Shown here: positions 33,662 through 41,998 of the stretch, in pieces
Layout of the letters: every line of letters starts with the position of its first letter
How positions within the stretch are numbered: position 1 is the stretch's first letter
Assembly (NCBI RefSeq): GCF_023155745.1
Contig: NZ_JAKNUS010000003.1
Location: 359,072 to 423,071 of the forward strand
Origin: Microbacterium kunmingense
GTDB taxonomy: Bacteria; Actinomycetota; Actinomycetes; Actinomycetales; Microbacteriaceae
Length of the DNA stretch: 64,000 nt
Direction of reading: 5' to 3'
Position numbers and translations under genes: made by a program
The notes under the pieces: generated by a model
Seen by the model: the letters and a program-made list of their open reading frames with translations, nothing else
Database searches by the model: none
What the model was told of the DNA's origin: nothing

Positions 33662-34146
33662 CGAGCCGACTCCTGCTCGCGGCTCGGCCGCGCGTCCAGA
33701 TCCCGCGGGCCGAAGGCATCGGGCAGCACCTCGTCGATGGTGCGGATTCCCGACACGGTCTCCAGCAGCATCCCGGGGATCGCGTGCTCGAACAGCAGCT
33801 GCCGGCAACGGCCGCAGGGCATGATCGTCTCCCCCTCGCCGTTGACGCAGACGAAGGCGACGAGCTGTCCGCCACCGGTCATGTGGAGCTCGGAGACCAG
33901 TCCGCATTCGGCACAGAGCGTCACGCCGTACGACGCGTTCTCGACGTTGCACCCCGCGACGACGCGGCCGTCGGAGACGAGCGCGGCCGCACCCACGCGA
34001 TAGCGCGAATACGGAGCGTACGCCCGCGCGGCCGCCTCGATGGCGACGGTTCTCAGGTGGTCCCAGTCGATGTCGACCGGGACCTGATCGTCATGATCGT
34101 CGGATGACGCGTCCCAGCCGCGTCCGGATCGTCGTGCCACACTCAC
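33658..34146 (-). CDS. cdd: Cytidine deaminase
   Basis: Cdd deaminates (deoxy)cytidine to (deoxy)uridine. The roughly 162-residue protein has the core YAPYSRYRVGAAALVSDGRVVAGCNVENASYGVTLCAE, with the catalytic CAE, and MPCGRCRQLLFE with two zinc cysteines. The GTG at 34146 overlaps the permease stop (GTGA) and is preferred; a second GTG at 34140 is possible. Relative to standard Cdd the N-terminus carries about 25 extra residues rich in Arg and Asp, so the true start may lie further in. The end overlaps deoA. Confidence 0.92.
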   Translation of the reverse strand: MSVARRSGRGWDASSDDHDDQVPVDIDWDHLRTVAIEAAARAYAPYSRYRVGAAALVSDGRVVAGCNVENASYGVTLCAECGLVSELHMTGGGQLVAFVCVNGEGETIMPCGRCRQLLFEHAIPGMLLETVSGIRTIDEVLPDAFGPRDLDARPSREQESAR

Positions 34147-35438
34147 CCCTTGATGTACGGCTTGCCCGCCGCCGCCGGTCCGCGCACCTGGCCGGCGAAG
34201 CCGACCACCGCCAGGACCGTCACGACGTACGGCAGCATCGCCATGAATTCCGATGGGATCGGCGATCCCAGGTTGGTCAGGAGCGTCCGCAGGTTCGTGG
34301 CGAACCCGAACAGCAGCGCCGCCAGCGACGCTTTCACCGGATCCCAGCCGCCGAAGATCACCGCCGCCAGGGCGATGAAGCCGAGGCCTCCGGTCATCTC
34401 CTTGTCGAACGATCCCACCGAGCCGAGCGTGAAGTACGCGCCGCCGATGCCGGCGACGGCGCCGGCGAGGAGGACGTTCCAGAACCGGGTCGGGTTCACT
34501 CGGATGCCGACAGTGTCGGCGGCCTGCGGATGCTCGCCGACCGCGCGGAGGCGCAGGCCCCAGCGCGTCTTGTACAGACCCCACGCCACGAGCGGGACGG
34601 CGACGTACATGATGTAGACGATCAGCGTCTGGTTGAACACGACGGGCCCGATGACGGGGATGTCGGAGAGGAACGGGATCGCCCACCGCGGGAAGCGCGG
34701 CGGGGAGTTCAGCGCCTCGGAGTTGGGGGTCAGGAGCGCCCCGTGGAGGAAGCTCGTGAGGCCGGTGATGAGGACGTTGAGCACCACACCGACGATCACC
34801 TGGTCCACCAGGTACTTGATGGAGAACGCCGCCAGGACCGAGGCCACGAGCGCTCCCGCGAGCATCGCCGCGACGAGCCCGAGGAGGAACGAGCCGGTGA
34901 TCGAGGCGACGATCGCCGACGAGAACGCCGCGAAGAGGAACTGCGCCTCGATGGCGACGTTGACCACGCCCGCGCGCTCGCCGATGACGCCGCCGAGCGC
35001 GCCGAAGACCAGCGGCACCGACAGCGAGACCGCGCCGAACAGCAGACCCGTCACGGGGACCAGGCCGTCGGCGGCCGACCAGGTGAGGAAGGCGAACACC
35101 GCCACGAACGCGAAGACGATCGGGAGCCACAGCCCCGGGCGCCGGTAGGTGTAGGCCGCCCACACCGCGTAGGCGGTCATGATTACCAGCAGCACGACGC
35201 ACACCGCGACCGTGGCGAAGGTCGGAAGACCGATGTCGCCGAGGTCCACCGTCGAGGTGCGGTCGCCGAGGCGGTAGGTGCTGATCCCGTCGCGCGGGAA
35301 GGCGAACGCCATGAGGGCGATGAGGACGGTGCCGACGACGAACGAGATCGCCAGCTTCCAGCGCCGCTGACGCACGGTCTGGCGGGTGATGACCTCATCG
35401 GCCTCGGCGTGCGCGGGGTTCACGGTCGTGGTGCTCAT
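34143..35438 (-). CDS. Nucleoside ABC transporter permease (BmpA/NupQ-type)
   Basis: One of two inner-membrane channel subunits for nucleoside import. The 431 residues have about ten hydrophobic segments and the conserved NERAGVVNVAIEAQFLFAAF-like element (here GERAGVVNVAIEAQF) plus GENPQAADTVGIR-like GEHPQAADTVGIRVNP, both typical of the branched-chain/BMP permease family. The start at 35438 is set by the ATGA overlap with the upstream permease gene. Confidence 0.9.
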   Translation of the reverse strand: MSTTTVNPAHAEADEVITRQTVRQRRWKLAISFVVGTVLIALMAFAFPRDGISTYRLGDRTSTVDLGDIGLPTFATVAVCVVLLVIMTAYAVWAAYTYRRPGLWLPIVFAFVAVFAFLTWSAADGLVPVTGLLFGAVSLSVPLVFGALGGVIGERAGVVNVAIEAQFLFAAFSSAIVASITGSFLLGLVAAMLAGALVASVLAAFSIKYLVDQVIVGVVLNVLITGLTSFLHGALLTPNSEALNSPPRFPRWAIPFLSDIPVIGPVVFNQTLIVYIMYVAVPLVAWGLYKTRWGLRLRAVGEHPQAADTVGIRVNPTRFWNVLLAGAVAGIGGAYFTLGSVGSFDKEMTGGLGFIALAAVIFGGWDPVKASLAALLFGFATNLRTLLTNLGSPIPSEFMAMLPYVVTVLAVVGFAGQVRGPAAAGKPYIKG

Positions 35439-36796
35439 GCGCTCACCTCCTCCTTGCGTGCGGGGGCGGTCGGGTTCTTCGCAGCCTTCGCGGCGCGCCG
35501 CGCGCGACGCCCGGCAGAGAGCTCGCCCGGGTCCTTCGGGAGGAAGAAGATCGTCCTCACCAGCGGCGGTGCGGCGATGAAGAGCACGATGAGCGCCTGG
35601 ACCACCACGACGATGTCGACGGGGATCCCCTCGGACACCTGCATGGTGAAGCTGCCGGCCTTCAAGGCTCCGAACAGGATGCCGGCGGCGAAGACGCCCC
35701 ACGCCTTGCTGCGACCCAGCAGCGCGACGGTGATCGCGTCGAAGCCGATCCCGGCGTCGATGCCGTTGCCGAAGCCGCTGGTGATCGTCCCCGAGATCTG
35801 GTTGACGCCCGCCAGCCCGGCAAGACCGCCGGCGAAGGCCATCGCGTAGATGATAATGCGCTCGACGTTGATGCCCGCGGCGCGGGCGGCGAAGGGGTTC
35901 TCTCCGACCGCGCGCATCCTGAATCCGAGGCTCGACCGCTCCACGAGCCACCAGACGAACACGGTGGCGGCGATGGCGACGATGAACCCCCAGTTGACCG
36001 TCAACGGCGCCCCGAAGAGGCTGGGGAACTGCGCCGAGGCGGGCGTGGGTGAGGAGATCGGCTGCGAGCCGCCGGGACGCTGCAGGAGACCCGGCGTGTT
36101 CAGGAGCCAGGAGAGGAAATAGAACGCCACGAAGTTGAGCATGATCGTGAGGATCACCTCGTTGGCCCCGGTGCGCGCCTTCAGAAGACCCACCAGGCCG
36201 CCCCAGATCATGCCCCCCACGATGCCGGCGGCGATCGTCAGCGGCAGGTGGATGAACAGCGGGGCGCTGAACCCTGTCGCGACGAACGCGGCGGTCGTCA
36301 CGCCGATGAGCATCTGGCCGCGGGCGCCGATGTTGAACAGGCCGACGCGGAACGCCAGGCCCACGCCCAGGCCCGCGGCGATCAGGGGCGTGGCGAAGTT
36401 CAGGGTGTCGGTGATCGGCTTGATCGCGCGGACGAACGTCTCGGCCTCGTAGTTCCAGATCGCGCCGCGGAACAGGGCGGCGTACGCACCCGAGACCGCG
36501 TCCCAGATCGCCACCAGGGTGTCCTGCGGACGCGCGAAGAAGTAGCCGGATGTCCGCTGCACCTCGGGGTTGGTGAAGGCCACCAGCACCCCGCCGATGA
36601 GCATCGCCAGCACGATCGCGAGGACGGTGGCCACCGCATTGCTGCGGAGGATCTCGCGGATGATCTGGTTCTGGCGAGGTGGGGGCGGGATGTCGGCGAC
36701 CGGCGTCTGAACGGCCGGCTCGCCGTGCGCACTGCGCGTGATCCCGGGGTCGACGCCGGGTCCGAGGTTCGTTCCCTCGGGGGGAAGCCCGCTCAT
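35435..36796 (-). CDS. Nucleoside ABC transporter permease (BmpA/NupP-type)
   Basis: The second permease of the nucleoside importer. A polar N-terminus of about 50 residues precedes roughly nine membrane segments over 453 residues. Family hallmarks are FRVGLFNIGARGQMLIG and MRAVGENPFAARAAGI. The C-terminus is basic (RRARRAAKAAKNPTAPARK). The gene overlaps its neighbours on both sides by 4 nt, so ATPase, both permeases, cdd and deoA are probably translated in a coupled manner. Confidence 0.9.
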   Translation of the reverse strand: MSGLPPEGTNLGPGVDPGITRSAHGEPAVQTPVADIPPPPRQNQIIREILRSNAVATVLAIVLAMLIGGVLVAFTNPEVQRTSGYFFARPQDTLVAIWDAVSGAYAALFRGAIWNYEAETFVRAIKPITDTLNFATPLIAAGLGVGLAFRVGLFNIGARGQMLIGVTTAAFVATGFSAPLFIHLPLTIAAGIVGGMIWGGLVGLLKARTGANEVILTIMLNFVAFYFLSWLLNTPGLLQRPGGSQPISSPTPASAQFPSLFGAPLTVNWGFIVAIAATVFVWWLVERSSLGFRMRAVGENPFAARAAGINVERIIIYAMAFAGGLAGLAGVNQISGTITSGFGNGIDAGIGFDAITVALLGRSKAWGVFAAGILFGALKAGSFTMQVSEGIPVDIVVVVQALIVLFIAAPPLVRTIFFLPKDPGELSAGRRARRAAKAAKNPTAPARKEEVSA

Positions 36797-38325
36797 GCCG
36801 ACACCCCCTGCGCGGAAACGGCTTCGGCGGGCAGCTCGCCCGCCATCATCAGGCCGAGGGTCTCGCGCGGCGCGTCGCCGGGCACGATGCCGACGATCTT
36901 GCCGCGGTACATCACCGCGATGCGGTCGGCCAGGGCCGACACCTCGTCGAGTTCGGTGGAGACCACGATCACGGGCACTCCTGCGTCTCGGGTGGCGACG
37001 ATGCGCTTGTGGACGAATTCGATCGATCCGACGTCGATGCCGCGCGTCGGCTGGGACGCCACGAACAGGTTCAGCTCCCGGCTGAGCTCACGGGCGAGCA
37101 CCACCTTCTGCTGGTTGCCGCCCGACAGTCGCCCGGCGGCGAGGTCCGGACCCTGCGTGCGGATGTCGAACTCCGCGATGCGCTCCTCGGCGAACGCGCG
37201 CAGGACGCCCCGCCGGAGGGTCGCCGCGGAGAAGAAGGGCGCTCCGCTGGAGCGGTTGAGGATGAGATTGTCGGCGACGCTGAACTCCCCGACCAGGCCC
37301 TCCACCTTGCGGTCCTCGGGCACGAATCCGACGCCCTGGTCGATGATCTGCTTCACCGACTTGCCGGTCAGCTCGGTGTCGTCGAGGCGGATCGACCCGG
37401 TCACCTTGCGCTGCAGTCCGATGATCGCCTCGGTGAGCTCGGTCTGGCCGTTGCCCTGCACCCCGGCGATCGCGAGGATCTCACCCGGACGCACCTCGAA
37501 GCTGACGTCGTCGACGACGATCTGGTCGTGGTCGTCGAGCACGCGGAGATTCTCCACGACGAGACCTCCGGGGGCCGGGGTGGCCGGCTCCTTCCGGACG
37601 GTGAGCTCGACGGCGCGGCCGACCATCAGGTTCGCGAGGTCGGCGTTGGTGGCGGTGGGCTCGGCCTCCCCCACGATCTTGCCCAAACGCATGACGGTGA
37701 TGCGGTCCGCGACCTCGCGGACCTCGCGCAGCTTGTGGGTGATGAAGACGATCGCCGTGCCGTCGTCGCGCAGCTGCCGCATGATGGCCATGAGCTCGTC
37801 GGTCTCCTGCGGGGTCAGAACCGCCGTCGGCTCGTCGAAGACGAGCACCTTGGCGTCGCGGGAGAGGGCCTTGATGATCTCCACCCGCTGCTGCGCGCCC
37901 ACGGGGAGGTCGCCGACGAGGGCGTCGGGGTCGATCTGGAAGCCGAACCGTGCCGCCACTTCGCGGACGTGGGCGCGGGCCTTGTCGAGGTCGAGGGCTC
38001 CGGCGAACCGGGTGTCCTCATGGCCGAGCATGACGTTCTCGGCGACGGTGAAGACGGGGATGAGCATGAAGTGCTGGTGCACCATGCCGATACCGGCGGC
38101 CATCGCGTCACCGGGCCCGGTGAAGCTCTGCACCTCGTCGTCGAGGAGGATCTCACCTTCATCGGCGGTGTAGAGGCCGTAGAGGACGTTCATGAGAGTC
38201 GACTTGCCGGCGCCGTTCTCGCCGAGCAGGCAATGGATCTCTCCGGGCTTGACCACCAGGTCGATGTGGTCGTTCGCCACGAGGGCGCCGAACCGCTTGG
38301 TGATGCCCCGAAGTTCGAGGGTCAT
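36793..38325 (-). CDS. Nucleoside ABC transporter ATP-binding protein (two ABC domains)
   Basis: This 510-residue protein powers nucleoside uptake. It contains two ABC domains in tandem: the first with LLGENGAGKSTLMNVLYGL (Walker A), VGAQQRVEIIKAL (signature) and VLVFDEPTAVLTPQE (Walker B); the second with AGVQGNGQTELTEAIIG as an atypical Walker A and LSGGNQQKVVLARELS as signature. This resembles the sugar/BMP ATPases in which the second site is degenerate. The ATG at 38325 lies 7 nt behind TAGATT. It is separated from the lipoprotein gene by a strong terminator, so it has its own promoter. Confidence 0.93.
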   Translation of the reverse strand: MTLELRGITKRFGALVANDHIDLVVKPGEIHCLLGENGAGKSTLMNVLYGLYTADEGEILLDDEVQSFTGPGDAMAAGIGMVHQHFMLIPVFTVAENVMLGHEDTRFAGALDLDKARAHVREVAARFGFQIDPDALVGDLPVGAQQRVEIIKALSRDAKVLVFDEPTAVLTPQETDELMAIMRQLRDDGTAIVFITHKLREVREVADRITVMRLGKIVGEAEPTATNADLANLMVGRAVELTVRKEPATPAPGGLVVENLRVLDDHDQIVVDDVSFEVRPGEILAIAGVQGNGQTELTEAIIGLQRKVTGSIRLDDTELTGKSVKQIIDQGVGFVPEDRKVEGLVGEFSVADNLILNRSSGAPFFSAATLRRGVLRAFAEERIAEFDIRTQGPDLAAGRLSGGNQQKVVLARELSRELNLFVASQPTRGIDVGSIEFVHKRIVATRDAGVPVIVVSTELDEVSALADRIAVMYRGKIVGIVPGDAPRETLGLMMAGELPAEAVSAQGVSA

Positions 38326-38332
38326 AGCCGCC

Positions 38333-38338
38333 AATCTA
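38333..38338 (-). promoter_or_regulatory. -10 box of the nucleoside ABC transporter operon, leaderless type
   Basis: TAGATT on the minus strand lies 7 nt before the ATG at 38325. It allows transport and salvage genes to be made independently of the upstream lipoprotein gene. Confidence 0.55.
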
Positions 38339-38350
38339 ATCGAGTCGTGA

Positions 38351-38386
38351 GGCGGCCGGACAGATGCACGCATCTGTCCGGCCGCC
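38351..38386 (-). terminator. Strong terminator after the BMP lipoprotein gene
   Basis: A perfect 16-bp stem (GGCGGCCGGACAGATG and its complement) with the 4-nt loop CACG lies 21 bp after the lipoprotein stop codon. There is no T-run. It should limit read-through into the ABC operon and lets the binding protein be made in excess. Confidence 0.7.
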
Positions 38387-38407
38387 CGGTGTGTATCGAA
38401 AGAGGTG

Positions 38408-39520
38408 TTACGGCGATGCCGGCGAACGGGCGTCGATCGACCCGTCGATGATGCCGGCGCGGATCTCCTCCAGCTCGTCCGCGAGCGCCGGGTCGACGAG
38501 CGACTCGAAGTCGTGGAACGAGGAGATGCCGACACCGTCGTTCTCGAGCGTGCCGATGAACGGGGTCGGGTCGAACGCGTCGTTCGCCGCCTCGGTCGCG
38601 GCCTCGCTCACCGCGACATCCATGCCCTTGAGCACCGAGACCAGCAGCAGGTCGGCGACGCTCGGGTCGGTCTCGTACACGTCGGCGTCGACACCGAGCA
38701 GCGCGATGTTGCCGCCCGAGTCGCGGATCGCCTCAGCGGCGGACTGGTAGATCGGGCCACCGACCGGCAGGAGCACGTCCGCACCCTGGTCGATGAGGCC
38801 CTGGGCGACCTGCTTGGCGGTGTCGTTCGCGAGGAACTCCTCGGTGAACTGGCCCTCCTGGGTCTCCATGTCCCAGCCGACGACCTGGACGTCCTCGCCC
38901 TTCTGCTCGTTCCAGTACTCCACGCCCATCTGGAAGCCGTCCATGAAGATGGTGACGGGCGGGATCTTGGCGCCACCGAAGGTGCCGACGATCCCGGACT
39001 CGCTGTACGACGCCGAGGCGTAGCCGGCCAGGAACGCGGCCTGGGCGGTGTCGAAGACGAGCGGCTTGATGTTCGGGGCGTCGGTCTCGCCGTCGAAGTC
39101 GTTATCGGCGTAGTCGTCGATGATCGCGTACTCGATGTCGGGGTTGGCCAGGGCCGCCTCGACGGTGGGCGCCGAGAGCAGGAAGCCCACCGACACGATG
39201 AAGTTGCAGCCCTCGGCTGCGAGGTTGTCGAGGTTCGCGGCGTAGTCGCTCTCGGACTGCGACTCGGTCGTCGCGACCTCGAAGCCGAGCTCCTCTGAGG
39301 CGGCGGTCAGGCCCTCGAGACCCAGCTGGTTGAACGACTTGTCGTCGAACCCGCCGGCGTCGGAGACCATGCAGGCCTTGAAGTCGGACGTCGCCTCGCC
39401 CCCGTCGGATGCGTCGCCGGACGGCGCTGCTTCGGGTGCGGCGCCGCAGCCCGCCAGGGCCACGAGCAGGCCCGCGGCGGCGGCAGCGCCAGCGAGCTTC
39501 TTGGTGCGTGAGATGGTCAA
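38408..39520 (-). CDS. BMP family nucleoside-binding lipoprotein
   Basis: This is the extracellular substrate-binding component of the nucleoside importer (PnrA/BmpA family). The 370-residue precursor has a basic start, a hydrophobic stretch and the lipobox LAGC with C25 as the lipidated cysteine, followed by an Ala/Ser/Gly linker. The fold is periplasmic-binding type I, with CMVSDAGGFDDKSFNQLGLEGL, DYAANLDNLAAEGCNFIV and GVDADVYETDPSVADLLLVSVLKGMD as family regions. I choose the TTG at 39520: it has a GGAGG at 5-nt spacing and gives a proper signal peptide, unlike the GTG at 39532. Confidence 0.92.
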   Translation of the reverse strand: MTISRTKKLAGAAAAAGLLVALAGCGAAPEAAPSGDASDGGEATSDFKACMVSDAGGFDDKSFNQLGLEGLTAASEELGFEVATTESQSESDYAANLDNLAAEGCNFIVSVGFLLSAPTVEAALANPDIEYAIIDDYADNDFDGETDAPNIKPLVFDTAQAAFLAGYASASYSESGIVGTFGGAKIPPVTIFMDGFQMGVEYWNEQKGEDVQVVGWDMETQEGQFTEEFLANDTAKQVAQGLIDQGADVLLPVGGPIYQSAAEAIRDSGGNIALLGVDADVYETDPSVADLLLVSVLKGMDVAVSEAATEAANDAFDPTPFIGTLENDGVGISSFHDFESLVDPALADELEEIRAGIIDGSIDARSPASP

Positions 39521-39709
39521 CTCAGCCTCCACATCGATGCCCCGCGTCCTTCACGGGGACTGCACAAAGTTACCTACTGTGACAACGCGCTGGTAGACGT
39601 GCTGAGCCCGGGGTACCGAAAGGTTACAAAGACGCAATACGCGCGTGACCAAACGGGCGGATGCCGCGCCCCGGCGCCCCGCGACGACCCGCCCCGGCGC
39701 GCCTGCGGG

Positions 39710-40825
39710 CTAGAGGACGTCGCCCCGGCCGGTGAGCTTCAGGGCATCCACGACGCCCTTCACCCGCTGGGCGTTCTCGCTGGTGGTCACCAGCAGCGCG
39801 TCGTCGGTGTCGACGACGACGATGTCCTGCACGCCGATCAAGCTGATCACGCGGTTGGTCTGCGACACGACGATCCCGCTCGAGGCATCGGCGAGCACGC
39901 GTGCGGTGCCGCCGAGGATCGCCAGCTCGTTCTTGCCGCCGTGACTGTTGAGCTTGGCCAGGCTCGCGAAATCGCCCACGTCGTCCCAGTCGAAGTGTCC
40001 CGGGATGACAGCGAGACGCCCCTTGTCGGCGGCCGGCTCCGCGACGGCGTAGTCGATGGCGATCTTCTTCAGGGTCGGCCAGACCCGGTCGACCACCGGG
40101 CCGCGCCGGTCGCGGTCGTCCCACGCCTCGGCGAGCTCGAGCAGTCCCGCGTGGAGCTCGGGTTCGTTCGCGGCGAGCTCGGCCAGGAGCACGTCGGCAC
40201 GCGTGATGAACATCCCCGCATTCCAGAGGTAGGCACGGTCGGAGTAGTAGGCGCGGGCGGTCTCGAGGTCGGGCTTCTCCACGAACCGCTCGACCACCGC
40301 GGCCTCAGGGGCGCCGTCGACGTCGAGCTCGCCGTCCTTGCGGATGTAGCCGAAGCCCACCGACGGCTCGGTGGGCTGGATGCCGATCGTGCAGATGTAT
40401 CCGGCGCGGGCCACGGCGACAGCCTGCTGCACCGCGAACTCGAAGGTGCGGGTACCGCGGATGACGTGGTCGGCGGCGAACGACCCGATGATCACGTCGG
40501 GCTCGCGGCGGACCAGGATGGCGGCGGCGAGGCCGATCGCGGCAGCGGAGTCGCGGGGCTCGGACTCGAGGAAGACGTTCTTGTCGGGGATGCCCGGCAG
40601 CTCCCGCTCCACGGCCGCGCGGTGGGCGCGACCGGTGACGACGGCGATGCGGTCGCGTCCGCTCAGCGCCTCGAGGCGGTCCCAGGTGTCGCGCAGCAGC
40701 GTCTGCCCCGACCCGGTGAGATCGTGGAGGAACTTGGGGGCGTCGGCTCGTGACAGCGGCCAGAGCCGGCTGCCGATGCCGCCGGCGGGGATGACCGCGT
40801 AGAAGTCGGCGATGGGTTCAGGCAT
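39710..40825 (-). CDS. manC: Mannose-1-phosphate guanylyltransferase
   Basis: The enzyme joins mannose-1-phosphate and GTP to GDP-mannose for cell-wall glycans and glycolipids. The 371 residues contain the nucleotidyltransferase motif VIPAGGIGSRLWPLSRADAPKFL, an SFAADHVI region, FVEKPDLETA, WNAGMFI and FDWDDVGDFASLA, in family order. It lacks the C-terminal phosphomannose isomerase domain of bifunctional enzymes. The ATG at 40825 is 6 nt behind TACCCT. Confidence 0.94.
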   Translation of the reverse strand: MPEPIADFYAVIPAGGIGSRLWPLSRADAPKFLHDLTGSGQTLLRDTWDRLEALSGRDRIAVVTGRAHRAAVERELPGIPDKNVFLESEPRDSAAAIGLAAAILVRREPDVIIGSFAADHVIRGTRTFEFAVQQAVAVARAGYICTIGIQPTEPSVGFGYIRKDGELDVDGAPEAAVVERFVEKPDLETARAYYSDRAYLWNAGMFITRADVLLAELAANEPELHAGLLELAEAWDDRDRRGPVVDRVWPTLKKIAIDYAVAEPAADKGRLAVIPGHFDWDDVGDFASLAKLNSHGGKNELAILGGTARVLADASSGIVVSQTNRVISLIGVQDIVVVDTDDALLVTTSENAQRVKGVVDALKLTGRGDVL

Positions 40826-40831
40826 GGCGAC

Positions 40832-40837
40832 AGGGTA
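40832..40837 (-). promoter_or_regulatory. -10 box of manC, leaderless type
   Basis: TACCCT on the minus strand lies 6 nt before the ATG at 40825. Confidence 0.55.
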
Positions 40838-40913
40838 ACCGGCCCGTGTTTCCGACGATGTCCCACCCACGACGCCGAGCCGGCCGGAAGGCCGCCCACG
40901 CGGCATCCGATTT

Positions 40914-40927
40914 TCTCGATATCGAGA
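40914..40927. promoter_or_regulatory. Perfect 14-bp palindrome upstream of sdhCDAB
   Basis: TCTCGATATCGAGA equals its reverse complement and lies 41 bp before the sdh -10 box, a suitable place for a regulator. It is followed 3 bp later by TTAGGTTGG, which resembles one half of an actinobacterial iron box (DtxR/IdeR). Both assignments are inference. Confidence 0.5.
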
Positions 40928-40968
40928 CAGTTAGGTTGGCCTCATCGCTGCCGGAAGACCTCCCGCCA

Positions 40969-40974
40969 TAGGAT
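40969..40974 (+). promoter_or_regulatory. Candidate -10 box of sdhCDAB
   Basis: TAGGAT lies about 90 bp before the sdhC GTG. Unlike its neighbours, this operon would have a leader of about 85 nt and a real ribosome-binding site (GGGAGGA). Confidence 0.4.
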
Positions 40975-41065
40975 TGCCGTGCGCCCGTGTGACGCCGTGA
41001 GGGCCCCGCGTCCCGCGAAGGGGCAATGCCTGCCCCGCACCGTGTTCGACTCAGGGAGGACGACC

Positions 41066-41497
41066 GTGTCAGCACCAGCACGCGTCACGCCGACGGTCTC
41101 GGAGACCACCTCGACCGTGCCCCGCGGAACGCTCTACCGCGGCCGCGAGGGGATGTGGTCGTGGGTCCTGCACCGCATCACCGGTGTGGCGATCTTCTTC
41201 TTCCTCCTCGTGCACATCCTCGACACCGCGCTCATCCGCGTCTCGCCCGAGGCCTACGACGCGGTCATCGGCACCTACAAGAACCCCGTCATGGGCGTCG
41301 GCGAGGTGGCCCTGGTGGGCGCCATCGCCTACCACGCGTACAACGGACTGCGCATCATCCTCGTGGACTTCTGGAGCTGGGCCACCCGTCACCAGCGGCA
41401 GCTGTGGTGGGGCGTGCTCGGGCTCTGGGTCGTCACGATGCTCGCCTTCACCCCGCGCCACCTGATCAACGTCTTCGCCGAGCTGGGAGGGAACTGA
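41066..41497 (+). CDS. sdhC: Succinate dehydrogenase cytochrome b subunit
   Basis: One of two membrane anchors of respiratory complex II. The 143 residues carry RGTLYRGREGMWSWVLHRITG, an amphipathic helix followed by the SxxHRxTG motif that lines the quinone site, and three membrane helices. HAYNGLRIILVDF is the usual haem-histidine region. The GTG at 41066 follows GGGAGGA. The ATG of sdhD overlaps its stop by 1 nt. Confidence 0.95.
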   Translation: MSAPARVTPTVSETTSTVPRGTLYRGREGMWSWVLHRITGVAIFFFLLVHILDTALIRVSPEAYDAVIGTYKNPVMGVGEVALVGAIAYHAYNGLRIILVDFWSWATRHQRQLWWGVLGLWVVTMLAFTPRHLINVFAELGGN

Positions 41498-41949
41498 TGA
41501 CCGCCGACCTGCTCGCCGCACCCCGGAGCCCCCGCTCCACCACCCAGCGCCGCCGCGGCAACCTCGAGAAGTGGGGCTGGATCTACATGCGCGCCTCCGG
41601 CGTGCTGCTGATCGTGCTGATCTTCGGGCACCTCTTCGTCAACCTGATGGTCGGCGAGGGCATCCGCGGCATCGACTTCGCCTTCGTCGCCGGCAAGTTC
41701 GCCACCCCGTTCTGGCAGTGGTGGGATGTCGCGATGCTCTGGCTCGCACTGATCCACGGCACGAACGGCATGCGCACGATCGTCAACGACTACGTCGCGA
41801 ACGAGACCACCCGGAAGGTCCTGGTCTACGGCCTGTGGGCCTCCGCGGCCTTCCTCATTCTCCTCGGCACCCTCGTGGTGTTCACCTTCGACCCGTGCCT
41901 GGGCCTGAGCAGCACCAGCGCCGACTGGCTGCAGGAGCTGTGCGCCTGA
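41497..41949 (+). CDS. sdhD: Succinate dehydrogenase hydrophobic membrane anchor subunit
   Basis: The second membrane anchor. The 150 residues show three membrane helices, with the likely haem ligand in [14 protein letters not shown] and a DYV-containing loop typical of actinobacterial SdhD. The start overlaps the sdhC stop (TGATG). A 49-nt spacer leads to sdhA. Confidence 0.93.
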   Translation: MTADLLAAPRSPRSTTQRRRGNLEKWGWIYMRASGVLLIVLIFGHLFVNLMVGEGIRGIDFAFVAGKFATPFWQWWDVAMLWLALIHGTNGMRTIVNDYVANETTRKVLVYGLWASAAFLILLGTLVVFTFDPCLGLSSTSADWLQELCA

Positions 41950-41998
41950 CCGGCGCCGCGGTTCACGGCCCCCTCACCAGAACGGAAGACATCCTCCA

